In this document: in pieces, positions 1 through 12,112 of the stretch
Numbering within the stretch: the first letter of the stretch is position 1
How the letters are laid out: each line of letters begins with the position of its first letter
DNA from: Protopterus annectens
Taxonomy: Eukaryota > Chordata > Ceratodontiformes > Protopteridae
NCBI RefSeq assembly: GCF_019279795.1
Contig: NC_056737.1
Span: 1,196,207,146 to 1,196,271,145 of the forward strand
Direction of reading: 5' to 3'
Length of the DNA stretch: 64,000 bases
The notes under the pieces: generated by a model
What the model saw: the letters and a program-made list of their open reading frames with translations, nothing else
The model's database searches: none
Told to the model about the DNA's origin: nothing
Position numbers and translations under genes: made by a program

Positions 1-599
1 TCTAATATCATGTTTCCGTGGTTTAATGTGTTATGCCGAAATTGCTGTACATCTTGTTAAGGAGACTGCAGTGATGTTGTACCTGAAACATATAACTGTT
101 GTCCCTGATTACTTAGATAATTAACAAAGTCTCAGAAATTTGTAGTACAGTATCTCTTTGTATGTACATCCTAGGATATTAAACAAAAGATCATTTGTCT
201 CTCCACATTCCTAGCTGCCATCCAACCCTTTAATTGAATAAAGGATCCTATGGATTCTTCAGTTTGAATATCATTAACGCACTTTATCATAAAGTACTGT
301 GTACAAAGTAAAAAGACTACATATAGATACATAAAACAAAAATAACAACACAAAAGCAAACAATTAGCAACAGTAAAGCAAGCTATTAAAACAAAATGTG
401 TAAAAATAAAACATCCAAATTTAGAATGCCAACATTTATAACAAAGCTTTGCAGAAATAAATAGGCATCATTATATAGAATGCCACAACTCATTAACATG
501 AACAAGTTAAAACTAACACAACCAGTGAAACCAGTGTTAATCTTGGTATAAAATGTTAAAAGATGATCAGCTTCACCACCAAACACCAGTTCAAATAAG

Positions 600-1530
600 A
601 TCAGTGTTTAAGGACCTGCTAGACCAAGCTACTGCAGAACAGGCTTTTGGCTACTAAGGAAACAGGCTGCATAGATGTGGGCCTGACAGTAAAAGAAGCA
701 AATGGCATATGTTTCTAAACTCACTTGTGGAACCACTAGCAACCCCTGGGAGGCTGAGAGCAGAACATCTGGTAGGCAGAATGGCAGAATTAGTTCGATG
801 GGGTAAGATGAATCCAGATATGTGGATAGGTAAATGAACATCAACTTTTGAAGATTATATGAAAATGGACAGAAGCCAGTGTGGGCTGGGCAGCACAAAT
901 GTTGCATGTTAGTATCATGAGGTATCAGTTAGCAACTAGCTACAAAGTTCTGCAAACTCAGCAAATGGTCATTCTCAGTGTCAGGGAGTTCTAGATAGAC
1001 AGCCTTATAATAATCAAGGCCGGATGAGACCACCATGTGAAGTATTACACAGAGAGATCAGGCTGAGGAAAAAGGAGCTTGTTCCTTCAGACATTCTGCA
1101 GATGGAAGCAGGATGCTTTTACGAGAGCTGACATCTGGTTCAAAGGTGTCAGTGAATTATCCAGAATCCCTCCTACAATTTCACACCTTATTAACTGACT
1201 CATGCTTATTGCCTCTGTAAAAGCTACAGTCAACGACTAGGTCAGTAGCAGCAGGGTCACTCACTTGTAGCCTCACTTGTGGAAAAGTTAATTTCAAATG
1301 ATTATGTACCAGTCACTGATGAATAGCCTGTAAGTCTTCAGTGAGGGTATATACATTCACCATATCATTCAGAGGCAAGGAGAGGCATAGCTGAGTGCCA
1401 TCAGTGTAGCGATGATACACTAAACTCTCTTTCTTATACGATCTCCTAAAAGAATCACAGAAACCATAAGAAGCAGTGGGCCCAAGGCCGAGCACTGTGG
1501 TGTTTAATAGTCCTGTGGGAATGGGGCAGA
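600..1530 (-). mobile_element. Ancient L2-like LINE remnant
   Basis: The minus-strand reading at 1313-1495 contains YHRYTDGTQLCLSLP followed by a leucine-rich stretch ending in LQAIHQ. This resembles the reverse-transcriptase motif C region of L2-type LINEs (usual form YADDTQLYLS, then a helix and LKLNPDKTE). The usual ADD is TDG here, so the copy is dead. The flanking minus-strand sequence to about 600 reads as decayed LINE C-terminus in broken frames. The outer limits are estimates. An alternative is a Rex1-like or other CR1-group LINE. Confidence 0.4.
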
Positions 1531-3770
1531 AATTACAGTTGTGTAGGTAAACGTACCATAATAGTAGATGTCTGAGTGATCACTGCTGCAGTAGCCTTAG
1601 TTATACAGGTTATATGCGTCTAAGGATATAACAGCCATCCAGTTTCCAAAGCTTTAAGGGCACCTTTTATGTGCCTAACACCATGGCCAGCTGAAGCACA
1701 GCTGAAGAAAAAGAGTGGTTTGGGTGACAAGCCCTTGAGAGCTTTCGTACCATCTGAGACAGACTGGCTAGAGCCCTGAAAGGTCAGTGTTAGGAAAATA
1801 AATGTAAAGGTTCTCACCCTGGCAACAATAAAAAGTATAAAAACAGAGAGGTGCAGGTAAAGACTGGCTACTGCAGCAGAGATCATTCAAACATCTACTG
1901 TTATGGTATGTTTACTTATACAACTGTACTATGCTCATCACATTGGTCACTGCTGCAGTAGCGTTAGCTATACATGTATATTACCATATCTTAGAACAAC
2001 TGGGTGATGAAGGTTGAGGGTCTGGGAGCCCCTGGAGAATGGCCAAAGCAAAATCAGTCCAACACCTGGAGAAGGAATCTAATTTATAGTGCTTTGTAAA
2101 GGTATGTACAGAGGGCCATCTTGGTTCCTCTAAAATAATTCTGTAGTCCAACTCTTTTTCAGAAATGCTACAGATAAAGCAAAAGTTCTGGTAGAATAAA
2201 TCTAGACCCTGCTTGAAATTGCCTTGCGGTGAGTATAACAAAAGGTAATAACATGAGATGACCATATGGAAATTGCCTGCTTTGGCACAGATTGTCCTTT
2301 CTTCTTGACTTCACAATCAAGGAACAACTGATCAGAGTTCCTATAAGATTTACGTCAGTCATGATAATATTTGGGTTGTCTGCTGACATCCAAGGTAGCA
2401 CGTATCTTTTCTCCCTCATTTTTAGGCTCTGGAAAGAATATAAAAGAGATGGATCATTTGGCTCCAAGTAAAATCTGGATACCACTTTAAGCATACATGA
2501 TGGATTAGTTCTTAAGGAAACCATTTCTTAGTGGAAAATAAAATATGTCTGACTCACCATATGACCGTGCAACTCAGATACTCTTCTTGCAGTAGTCAGA
2601 GCAAACAGTAAAACTGTTTCCATTTTAAGAACCTCAAGCCAGCCTGGTGAACTGGTTCAAATGGAGCAAGTTTTAGCTTCTCTAACACAACATTGCAGTC
2701 CCAGTGAGGCGTCATCTCTCTTCTAGGAGGTCTAGTATGGAAAAGGGTGCTTATTAATTTTTTTCTTTTTCTGGCTGGAAATTGGAACAGTTGATGAAAT
2801 AGTAGGGTGCTTCACAGTAAACCAAAAAAGATGCCCGATTCCCAGGGAGGCCTGGCAGCCATCCGCAGTGAAACAGATAAATATTAAAAAATTCAATGTT
2901 TCCACCACAAAACACTGTGAAAAGCAAAGCTGCTGACCCCCTGCCCCAGAAAAATAAATAAATAAATAAATAACACGACTTCTGCTAAGGGAAAATAGTT
3001 TTAACTTAAAATGATTTTATTCACCAATACTGAAAACTCTCATTCCTGAAGAAAAAAAGTTACTGAAACCCATGTGACAGTCTACAAAAACACTTTCTTC
3101 ATAGCTTAAAACTTTTACAGAAAAAGTTCAGTTTCAGTAATAAAATTAAAAATTGAAAGTTTTTTTTTCTTTTCCCTAAGGAAATGTATCTTCCCAGCAA
3201 TGGAACAGTGTTAACTGACCACTAATCCTCAAAAGTCTACAAGAGGAGAGCTCTTTGGTGGCAGGAAAGCTGTGAAGGGCTTGGCACCAAAACTACTTTT
3301 TTTCTTCAGCTCTGCTCAAGCTTCCTAATGTTTTGGACATGTGGAAGGCACCCTTAAAGTTTCAGGAGCTGATTAGCTGTTATATCCTTAGCAGACTATA
3401 TCTCAGTTGAAACTACTGCAGCCGTGATTAGTAAGATGACCATATAATAAAAGTCCATTAATAAAAAAAAAAAAAATAATAAAAGTCAAGGAGGCCCTCT
3501 GTGTATGACCCAGGAGATAGGAGGTGGACCACATTGGAACCACAAGGGAGATACCAGATAATCATGAACACTCAGTCAACATGCCATGATCGATGGCATC
3601 AAATACTACTGATAGACACGGCAGGGCCAAAACTGTGTAAAGGTGCTGGTATGTAGCTGTTAGGAAATTAGAAACTATTAGGATGAGAGCAGCCTTGATG
3701 TTTTGGTATGGAAGAAACAAAGACTGATCCATGAGCCCTCTGACCACAAGGCAATGCTTGAGTTGTGTGT
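1531..3770. other. Unassigned AT-rich sequence
   Basis: I see no gene, tandem array or clear transposon here. Short A-runs and a (TAAA)n stretch near 2955-2972 suggest old element tails. The phrase about TATAACAGC occurs near 1627 and again, inverted, near 3380, which hints at a dispersed low-copy repeat. The small open frames have no recognisable domain. Confidence 0.3.
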
Positions 3771-3774
3771 ATAT

Positions 3775-3992
3775 GACCTGTCTGGCAGTTACTGCAGAGA
3801 GTTAAGGCTCTGAGCTATTGATGGACAGCTTCCTGTGTCCATAGTACATGGCTTGAATATTTTCACCTTCATTTGCGTCTTGTGACTCTGAGCAAGTCAA
3901 TTAACCAGACAGTGTTCCAGGGTTGTCCCTGAAAGGCTGAAATGGGACATTTGTGTTCATTGAACTTATCCAATCAACAAATGTGTATAAAA
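3775..3992 (+). mobile_element. Old tRNA-headed SINE
   Basis: A degraded tRNA-like head (GCAGTTACTGCAGAGAGTTA near 3784) is followed by a body containing CTTGTGACTCTGAGCAAGTC near 3878. The tail has the TCAACAAATGTGTATAAA pattern seen in the other SINE/L2 tails of this window (5960-6052, 56731-56994). Divergence from those copies is considerable. The exact ends are uncertain. Confidence 0.45.
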
Positions 3993-4079
3993 AGAAAAAG
4001 GCTTCTTAACTACCTTACCAACACACAGGATATTTAAGATGGAGTGATAGCTTTTATGTACACTAGAATAAAGTGATGT

Positions 4080-5350
4080 TTTTTCTTAAGAATAAGGTAA
4101 TAAAACCCTCTCTGTAGTCAATGGAACATGCCATTCCTTAAAGTTAAAAACAGTTATCACCATAATCAACCCCCTTTTTACCCATTTTTTTAAATAGTTG
4201 GATTGTTGTGTCAGCTGTCGCCATCTTTCTCGATTCACTGCCACTCTCCTCCCTTTTTCAATGGTCATGCCTGACCACTGCAGGTCTTCTCTCATGCAGT
4301 CCATCCATCTATTTGCTGGACACCCTTGTTTTGTCTTTCCCACTTCCTGTCCCTCCCAGATCTTATTAACCAGCTTGTCTATTGCACCTGTGATTGAACC
4401 ACCATAATCTGTTGTCTTTGACCTTCTCTGCAATTGAGCTACTGGGTTTCTGCTTGATGTCCTCATTTCTTCATCTGCTCCACAGTGTACATCCTACCAC
4501 CCATCTCAGGCACTTCATCTCCATCATCTCTGCTTTCTTCAGCTGCTCTGCTTTTACTGCCCTGATTTCTATATGCTACAGTAGTACTGGTAAAATAACT
4601 GTTTTCAACTTCTTTGTCATTTGTTCTGTCACAGAGACCCCTGACGCTCTGTGCCATTTGGCTGCAGCCTGTCTGTTGTAGCTTTGACTTCATCATTCAG
4701 GCTTCCCTTCCCCTCAACAACCCCTCCCAGATAATTGAATATGTTAACTCTTTCCACTATTCTCCCACTCTAAATCAATTTTCAGCTTCTCCTGATTTCT
4801 CTCATTTGCTGCCATGACATCTGCTTTGTTTTTACTCAATGTCATCCCACATTTTGCATTCTAATCACCTGTCAGTTGCTGGAGTTCCTGCTTGTACTGC
4901 CACATTATCTGTATACAGCAGCTGTATTGATCTGTCCCCATTCAACCTATTTGCTAGTGTAATCTCCACCAGTTCAAACAGCAGTGGCCTCAGAGCTGAA
5001 CCCTGATACACACCCGCTCCCACTGAAAGCCCCTCTAAGAGTTGGAACACTGTTCAGACTTGTGTTATTGGGTCCTTATGCATAGCCTGCACACATTTTG
5101 CCTATGTTTGGGACTTTGAACTATCACAGGACTGTTTTAATCAGCTTTCTTGGGACATTGTCACATGCTTTCTCTAAGACTAGGAATATCTAATTGGACT
5201 CTTTTATTCATTTCCAGTTTCTTTTTCTCAACTATCTGTATCGCTGCTAACAGTGGATTGGCTGTGCTGCACCCTGATCTGAATCCAAGCAGCTCATTGG
5301 CTGTCTTACTTTCTACTGTTCTATACATTCATTAATCTACCACTCTGTCC
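4080..5350 (-). mobile_element. RTE-like LINE remnant, 3' part of the polymerase
   Basis: On the minus strand, 4865-5050 reads GVYQGSALRPLLFELV and then LLYTDN, matching the QGS.LSPLLF and YADD motifs of a LINE reverse transcriptase with the aspartates partly lost. Further 3', 4086-4466 contains NRWMDCMREDLQWSGMTIEK and RVAVNRERWRQL, the C-terminal signature common to RTE-type LINE proteins. The frame is broken several times, so this is a pseudogene. There is no endonuclease domain, so the copy is 5'-truncated. RTE is my best guess for the clade; another jockey/RTE-group LINE is possible. Confidence 0.55.
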
Positions 5351-5955
5351 AGTACTTTCATGCAGTGTGACAAGAGTTTGATACCTCTATGTTGCCCACA
5401 GTTGTGAGTGTCTCCTTACACTGGCAGTAGAATGCATATTTTAGGATACAACACCTTTCTCACCATATGGCAGTCAGGGTGCCTTTGAGGTGATCAGATT
5501 ATGTGATCATTGTACAGAAAAAAATAGCACAGCTGAAGGTAAATCAGCTGACTGAACTGCGGGCTTGCTTTCAGTGCAAGATCGCCAAAAGTGGGGATCA
5601 GGGAGTCTGCCTTTTCCCCCCTGTAGAACAACCTTGGAATCGGTATACATAATTAGCAGGGCATGTTGCGAGGAATGAAAGGGGCTTTCCTCCCTGAAAA
5701 AAATTCTGTTTTTCTTTGTTATTTTCAATTTGTTTGGCTCAACCACTTTTTGTTGCTTTTGTGCAGTTCACTTATGTATATATCTGCCCCTGCCAGAATC
5801 CAGACTAACTCCTCCTATACTATATTATATGAAACAGTAGTGTAAATAATTCCTAGCTGCTTCAATCTGATTGTTTGTAACTATATAAGATTCAGCCTTG
5901 GCTGACAGAATTGTTTTTTTATTATTCATGCTGATTTTCAATGTGATGTTTTACT
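5351..5955. other. Unassigned, possible old SINE
   Basis: The stretch from about 5515 to 5760 has a tRNA-SINE look (GTGCAAGATCG-type boxes), but I could not align it to the other SINEs here. Nothing else is recognisable. Confidence 0.2.
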
Positions 5956-5959
5956 GTTG

Positions 5960-6052
5960 GAGCTATTCTCCCCGGGCCTCCGCTGAAAATGGACATATAT
6001 CCAGTCGAACTACCCCGGTCAACAAATGTAAAATAAAATAAATAAATAAATA
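5960..6052 (+). mobile_element. Short L2/SINE 3' tail
   Basis: This stretch carries CTCCGCTGAAAATGGACAT, then CCCGGTCAACAAATGTAAAA and a (TAAA)n run. The same sequence ends the L2 at 48374-50548 (other strand) and the SINE at 56731-56994. It is a severely 5'-truncated copy of one of the two. Confidence 0.7.
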
Positions 6053-6340
6053 TAACTGTTATATACTCTAATACGAGTAGTCTCTTGAGTCATTTCTTCA
6101 TTAAATCACTCAACATCTTGAACATATCTGCAGTGCCCTCATCTAAACCTGCTGTTTTCCTTGACTTCATTGCTGTTCTTACTTCTTCTGTGGTGGGCTC
6201 TTCTTACACTTTCATTGTAGACTGTGTCTGCAGCAGTACGGCTTCTGTGGAGTTCTTTTTATTTAGAAGCTGTTAGAAGTACTTCATCCATCTTCCCCTG
6301 ATATCATATGGGCTGGTGAGCAGGTTGTTGCTGGATTCCC

Positions 6341-6507
<167 letters not shown>

Positions 6508-6509
6508 TT

Positions 6510-6845
6510 TGATGGCCAGTTTAGTCCCACGAGGGTGGTAGCTTCTTTTCAGGAGAGACCTGGGTTAGTATTTATACTTCTAACGAGAAATTTGGCTAGG
6601 GCACTGGGGACTTCCTTTCCTTTTTTTCAATATATGCCATGGGATCTTTTACATCCTCATGAGCTACCACCAACTCAAGCTGATAGGACTTCAGTTTAAT
6701 GTCTCATCCGAAGGACAACACACTCAGGAGTGCACCACATCCCCCTTATGCTGCACAGCAGTGTCATCAATTCATCTAGCTGGTGTAGGAATAGAACCCA
6801 CAACCTTCTGCACCAAAGGCCTGTTGAGCCACTAACATGAATGGT
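6510..6845. mobile_element. Old interspersed repeat
   Basis: The text around GCCATGGGATCTTTTACATC, TTAATGTCTCATCCGAAGGA and CACAACCTTCTGCACC resembles a widely dispersed repeat that I remember from fish and shark genomes. I cannot name its family with certainty. There is no coding potential. Confidence 0.35.
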
Positions 6846-7620
6846 GTATGATGACTATCTTCTTTATCTTTCTGTCTTTGCCTTGCAACCTGATGGAGTT
6901 TCTTTGTGCCGTCTGCTAAATCATTTTCCAGAAACTGGTAGAGTGCCTGTGATGTATTCTTAGTGATGAAACCAGTACTAGTAGATTATTAAACCTGGTA
7001 CATCAAGGCTGGTCTGACAAGTGCACATGGGCAAGGATCCTACGCATATACTGTGAAGTGCATACCACAGTCCACAATAAAGAACTCATCATAACTGGCA
7101 ATATCCAGCAACACCCAAGTGGTGGAACAAATACTACCCACATTAATTAAGATCCCATGGGGTCAGGAGGTAGAAGTATGTATGTGATAGTGCCAACCAC
7201 ACCACTGACAAACAGAATATGTAGGCAGCCATCAGAGTGTTTGTGGTTAGGATCCTAACCCTGGCAGGGTGTTCTGTTCCTTTCCTTGGCATGGGTATGT
7301 TGCCACACATATGCTTATGAGGGCTCCCATCATCAGCCTGGAACACTAAGCCCATGTCCCTCAGTCCTGTGGTCATTGTTGTGTAACGTTATCTGCAGAT
7401 GAGCAGTTTGCCTGACCAGGGCTATGATTTCTCTCCCCCACTATGGACAAGCCAGTGTAAATCATTCACTCCCATCCTCTCCTGCTCAGCTATTCCAGCC
7501 ACCATACCTGTAATCAAACTTGAGACATTTAGGATACGGTCATGGCTTTAGTCCTGTACCACATAGATGGGGATCTGGTGCACTGTTTAAACAACTAGTA
7601 GCAACGGCCACCCCCTAGTA
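6846..7620. other. Unassigned sequence
   Basis: No gene, array or clear transposon is visible. The small open frames lack recognisable domains. Confidence 0.3.
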
Positions 7621-7771
7621 TGGTGATTTGTGAGTTGTGAAGTTGTCATCTGGCTGAAGCCACCATCAATACTGCAATTTGTGAGTGGCATCATTGTCAT
7701 CTGGCAAAGGCCACCACCAATATGTTGATTTGTGAGTTGCAGTGTTGTCATCTGGCTGAAGCCACCTCTCA
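7621..7771. repeat. 51-bp tandem repeat, 3 copies
   Basis: Three diverged 51-bp units begin near 7621, 7672 and 7723, each with the core TTGTGAGT followed by TTGTCATCTGGC and GCCACC. Because 51 is a multiple of 3, the repeat stays open in one minus-strand frame, which explains the repetitive peptide there. Confidence 0.85.
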
Positions 7772-9844
7772 GCCAACTGAAGAAAATCAAACATGTGTGA
7801 TCTTGCAGGTTTTTCATGCATGCAAATCCAACTCTGAAAACACTGTGCCCAGGCAGGGGCTGTAGCAAAGGTATGTAACAGGTATGTCCAGGTGGGGAAT
7901 GTTATAAAGGTATTTACCAGGATCTTATTCTTTGGCTTCTTATAATCCTTCTCATTGGTGCCTTCTAAGTCAAAGTCAGCCTGTTGTGCCTTCCAGCTTA
8001 GGAATGTGGAATACAGAGACACATATAGTTCCAGTAAGAGACCGACTAACAGAACTAATAAAAAATAATTTTCAAGCTCACTTATATACGTTGCAGGTAC
8101 ATATACCTCCATATGAAGTATTGAAAGAGGAAATTCTAAGTACACAACATGTGCTGAGATAAACAGTCCTGGCAAACTTCAAAGACTGAAGCATTACATG
8201 TCATGAACTTTAATAGTACCCTGACTTATGAATAGCATTCATTCCTGTCAAGGTATTAGAAATGCCAAACATTTAGAGAAAGAGAAAAAAAACATACATA
8301 GGAACACACATGCAGCCAAGGGTGAGACTACAGTCTATACTACTGACAATGTGGTTTTAGGTTGCTCATCGCAAGAGACACTTTTTTAATTTTAAATAAT
8401 AATTTTATCCTGTTTTTTAGACAAAACAAAATTTGCTGCTCATGCCTTATTGTAGCTTTCTACCTACTCCTAACATGCAGGCAGATTTATATCGTGAAGT
8501 TGGAATTCTTGGATGCCAAGGGTGTATTTATAACAGTGACATTTTTTTAAGTTTTTAATCAGATTTTCTTTATGGTGGTATCTATATTTGGCCATACATT
8601 TCTGGATTTGAGGGCAATCTTCAAAAGATTTTATCTTTAGTATTATGCCGTGATCCCTGCTTTGACCATCAAGCGTAATTATTACTTCAGCCAACTGGTC
8701 TGGTCATTCCTGATGGAAGCTGAAGACTTATAGCCCATTTGTTTCTCTTTTGGGTAAGGGCTCAGTGAGAAATTTGGGTACAGACTTCAGCCCTCACAGC
8801 ATGCATATGCCCAATTTTTTTTGGTACTTTTGAGAGATGCACAATGGATGAGTATAGTGTAGAACTATCACTGATTCCAATGAGCAATAGAATTCTACAA
8901 ATATGGTCACCACTGGGAAAATTATAGGCATTGAATGCCTTCAGAGGTGCACCCCATTTGTCCACCTGGGAGAAACAAGCAGCCCTGTCACCTTTCTTCT
9001 CCCCCTCCCCAGTTGACTTCACTAGTATTGGGGCTACTAATCAGGCTCTGGTCTCCTGAATCACAAGTTGGAGTTTGATCCCTCCTATACCACAAAGCTG
9101 TCAGACATGTTTAGAAGTGGTGTATAAAGTTACGTGAGATATTTATTTTTGTTAAGTATTTCTGATAAAAAAATAACTCGAGCTGCAGTGTGACTCCATA
9201 TTCTATTTTACAATTTCCAGAGAATGTCATTACCTATATAGGCTCCCTTTCTTTCTTTATTTGACATTTGTTTTTGTTTTTTTTTGCTATCACCAATAAA
9301 AATAGCAATGATGCAACTCAGCCCTTGATGTACACCAGTGCTGGGAGCTACTTTTTAATAATTTGTCTGATATGTAGATGTTTCTGTCTTGATATCTACA
9401 GTTTATACTGAGTTTCACTAGCTTGGATTTCAGTGTACGTTAAAGTATCAGAGGCATTATTTACCTCCAATTAGACAATATGAAATTCTGACACTTGTTC
9501 TGGTGCTGAAGTAACACATTCATATAAGGTTATTAAATCCAGAACCTGTGCACACAGTCGAAGTGACATTGTTTGTGATAAAATAGACATCCATTTTCTG
9601 ATTGGTTTATGATAAAGACACACTTTAGAGTCATTGCTCTGTTGATTGCTGGGTTCAGTAGTTTAGGTCTGTCTTCATTTCCAAAAAGCAGAGATTCGGC
9701 ATGCTAAGACTGATTTATTAAATAGTATTTCTAGATCTGCAGTGGCATGGTAGAATCCTATTATTTTGTGCCTCTCTAATCCTTTCATTGCCCAAGTAAT
9801 AGCCACCCATTTCAGATTTTATTCTTTGATTCCTTCACTGAGAT
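7772..9844. other. Unassigned AT-rich intronic sequence
   Basis: No supported exon, RNA gene or tandem array. A tRNA-like stretch near 9030-9095 (GAGTTTGATCCCT resembling a B box) may be a decayed SINE, but the head cannot be folded convincingly. Confidence 0.3.
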
Positions 9845-9866
9845 CTGTGTTTTTCTTCATTTTTAT

Positions 9867-9950
9867 CATAGGTTCATAGGTAAGTACTAGGCTAGCTGCC
9901 ATTGTGGGCCAGTTTAAGCCTAGCTGATTTCACTTTTTGTGTTCAAAATA
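9867..9950 (-). mobile_element. CR1 3' tail fragment (in duplication copy 1)
   Basis: CATAGGTTCATAGGTAAGTA followed by CTAGGCTAGCTGCC and AAGCCTAGC is the minus-strand 3' end of the CR1 family seen at 17553, 53767 and 62188. It is truncated to under 100 bp. Confidence 0.75.
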
Positions 9951-10138
9951 ACTTATCCCATTTGTTAGAATGGCCTTACCCATCCCATGGTCATTACTTA
10001 TATATTACCCCTAATAAGAATAACTGAGATCATACCATACATCATTTTAGGGGACCATAATCATGTCGTTGTTGTTAGCACCAGCTCTGTATCAGCTGTG
10101 GGGTACCCACCTGTGTAATTTCATACAACTGTCTTTCT

Positions 10139-10171
<33 letters not shown>

Positions 10172-10606
10172 TAACTTTTAGTGATGTTGATGTATTTATT
10201 GGCTGTAAACTTTCCTGTTTGGGAACATATATTCATTACCATACTGTAACTGGAAATAGGTGTATTATAAGTTGAGATATTCTGCACTTCATAAATGATA
10301 ATGTCAACTTCACACTTTTATTTCTGTTAATATACCATCTGTGATATAAAAGGCACATTGTTCTTTCAGCAGGACTGCCATGATCAAAATAAAGAAATAA
10401 TTTATAATTATATGTATGCACATTTGAAAAAGATTATATTAAGGAATTAAGGAAGGTCATCCAGTTAAACAATGTCTCATGCTGACTGCTTCTTGCCTTG
10501 TGTTTAAACTAATGTATATTTACATTTGCATATTAACTTCTGCATACTTATATTTGCATATTAACTAATGCATACTTACATTTGCATATTAACTAATTTT
10601 CTGTAG

Positions 10607-10672
10607 CCAGGAAATCATTTGAAGGTACAAAAGAACTAGAAGAGCTGCAAGAACAGCTGAGACAAGGCGTTG
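10607..10672 (+). CDS. Internal exon of an unidentified host gene, copy 1
   Basis: A 66-nt exon sits between a good acceptor (TTAACTAATTTTCTGTAG, with a branch-point-like TAACTAAT) and a strong donor (G/GTAAGTAT). Read in phase 1 it encodes a charged helix containing KSFEGTKELEELQEQLRQ, probably coiled coil, with no stop. It starts after one base of a split codon and ends on the first base of the next, so it is a symmetric phase 1-1 exon that can be skipped or repeated without a frame change. The identical 66 nt occur at 14399-14464. The final G joins in frame to the TT that opens the exon at 46292, giving GTT (Val). I do not recognise the protein. Conservation in another species would settle it. 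Confidence 0.75.
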
Positions 10673-10966
10673 GTAAGTATTGTTCATGTATGTAAAGAGC
10701 TGAGACAAGGCGTTGGTAAGTATTGTTCATTTATGTAAAGAGCTGAGACAAGCCGTTGGTAAGCATTGCTCATTTCTGTAAAGAGCTGAGACAAGCCGTT
10801 GGTAAGTATTGCTCATTTCTGTAAAGAGCTGAGACAAGGCATTGGTAAATTGGTAAGCATTGCTCATTTATGTAAAGAGCTGAGACAAGGCGTTGGTAAG
10901 TATTGTTCATGTATGTAAAGAGCTGAGACAAGGCGTTGGTAAGTATTGTTCATTTATGTAAAGAAG
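10658..10966 (+). repeat. 43-bp minisatellite carrying the splice donor, copy 1
   Basis: The last 15 nt of the exon plus the first intronic bases form a unit of about 43 bp (TGAGACAAGGCGTTG/GTAAGT, then a TTGTTCATTTATGTAAAGAGC-like part) repeated about six more times. Nearly every unit keeps a GGTAAG donor. One unit has a small internal duplication (GGTAAATTGGTAAGC). In the exon's reading frame the first intronic unit soon reaches a stop, so using a downstream donor would truncate the protein. Confidence 0.92.
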
Positions 10967-11502
10967 AAATATCAGTTGTATTGTCTGCATTATTATTTTA
11001 TGTTTGTTAAAAAGGTAAGTACACTGCTCTGAGCACTCTTTTCATGGATAGCCTGGACTAAACAGGTAAAACAGTTGCATTTCCAGAAAGCCAAGGCAAG
11101 GAAAAATAAATGAATTATATATTTAACACAGTTGTTCAGATATTAAATAAGGTAACAGAGTTCTTTCAACCTTAGTGACAAGGTCATAAAACAGCAGTTC
11201 TGTGTGAAAAGGTATAACAGCAATAGTACTATTAGCTTAAAGAGAGGAGAGTATTCAACAAGAAAAGTTTCATAAAATAGAAAAAAAAATTTACTTCAAA
11301 CACAAGAGACATGCCTTTCTGGAGAAAAAGATAGAAAGAAAGAGATATAAGGACAAGTTCAGTGTGAGACGCCTTCATCCAAGTGGGTATTGGAATGTTA
11401 TGCCACTCAGAATATCACTTATGGATTAAAGACAAAGATAATTTTGTTAAAATACAGAGGGGAGAAGAACAAAATTAAGGGCAAGAACTGAGAGTAGATT
11501 CA
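10967..11502. other. Intronic sequence without recognised features
   Basis: The first 170 bp belong to the duplication block. The rest is A-rich and has no identifiable element. Confidence 0.4.
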
Positions 11503-12112
11503 GCATAAAGATTTCAAAGGGAAAAAAAAAGACATGGACAGTCAGACACAATGTAGCTGAAACACTTGATTTTCTTAAGGAGTCATTTGCATATAACCCA
11601 TAGGCCTCTATTAAAAGAGGTTTAGGGTATCACACAGTGAAAACTCTAGGTTGGATAGGTTTTTCTTCTGGTTTTTACTAATTGGTTTGTCTAATTTGGT
11701 TTAGTTGTTATTTGGGATATTTTGTAGATACCTTCATGGTTATGGACATCAACTGGGTTTAAATACCCTGTGTTTCTGGACTATAGCCAAACAGTCCACT
11801 TATGCTGATGCTGTGCTGATGAGATCATAAGAAGACCAAAATGTGCATGCCCACAGCTAACAGCATTTGGTTTTGTTGGCCTGAATCTGTCCATAAAGAT
11901 TTAAAAAGGGAAAAAAAGTCATGGCTATTCAGAAGCCATATAGCTGAAACACTTTGTCCTTAAGGGGTAATATGTATATATCACATGAGCCTCTATTACA
12001 AGAGGTTTAAGGTATCACACAGTGAAAACTCTAGCTTGGCTAGGTTTTTCTTGTGGTTTTACTAATTGGTTTGTCTGTGTGACCTTTTTCCTTTTTTGGT
12101 TTAGTTGTTAAA
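11503..12112 (+). repeat. Local direct duplication, about 390-bp period
   Basis: Sequence at about 11503-11710 recurs at about 11892-12112. Shared blocks include AAAGATTT with AAGGGAAAAAAA, TAGCTGAAACACTT, GGTATCACACAGTGAAAACT and TACTAATTGGTTTGTCT. The copies are clearly diverged (roughly one difference per 8-10 bp with several indels), so this duplication is older than the exon block beside it. It may be part of an unnamed element. Confidence 0.85.

Larger units (their letters stand above)
9845..11136 (+). repeat. Segmental duplication, copy 1 (contains exon)
   Basis: About 1.29 kb here is repeated at 13651-14922 with high identity, in the same orientation and 3.8 kb apart. Both copies start at CTGTGTTTTTCTTCATTTTT and end in AACACAGTTGTT. 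In order, each contains a CR1 3' tail fragment, a poly-T run, TTTGCATATTAA-type short repeats, a 66-nt exon, and a 43-bp minisatellite. Differences are small indels and scattered substitutions, so the duplication is fairly young. Confidence 0.95.

Noticed and set aside
1313-1495. Host gene of 60 residues
   Set aside because: The reading matches LINE RT motif C context (YTDGTQLCLSL), so it is an L2-like relic.
10973-11012. Candidate exon ending at AAAAAG/GTAAGT (also in the second copy near 14802)
   Set aside because: No polypyrimidine tract before the putative acceptor, AT-rich low-complexity content, and it lies directly behind the minisatellite.
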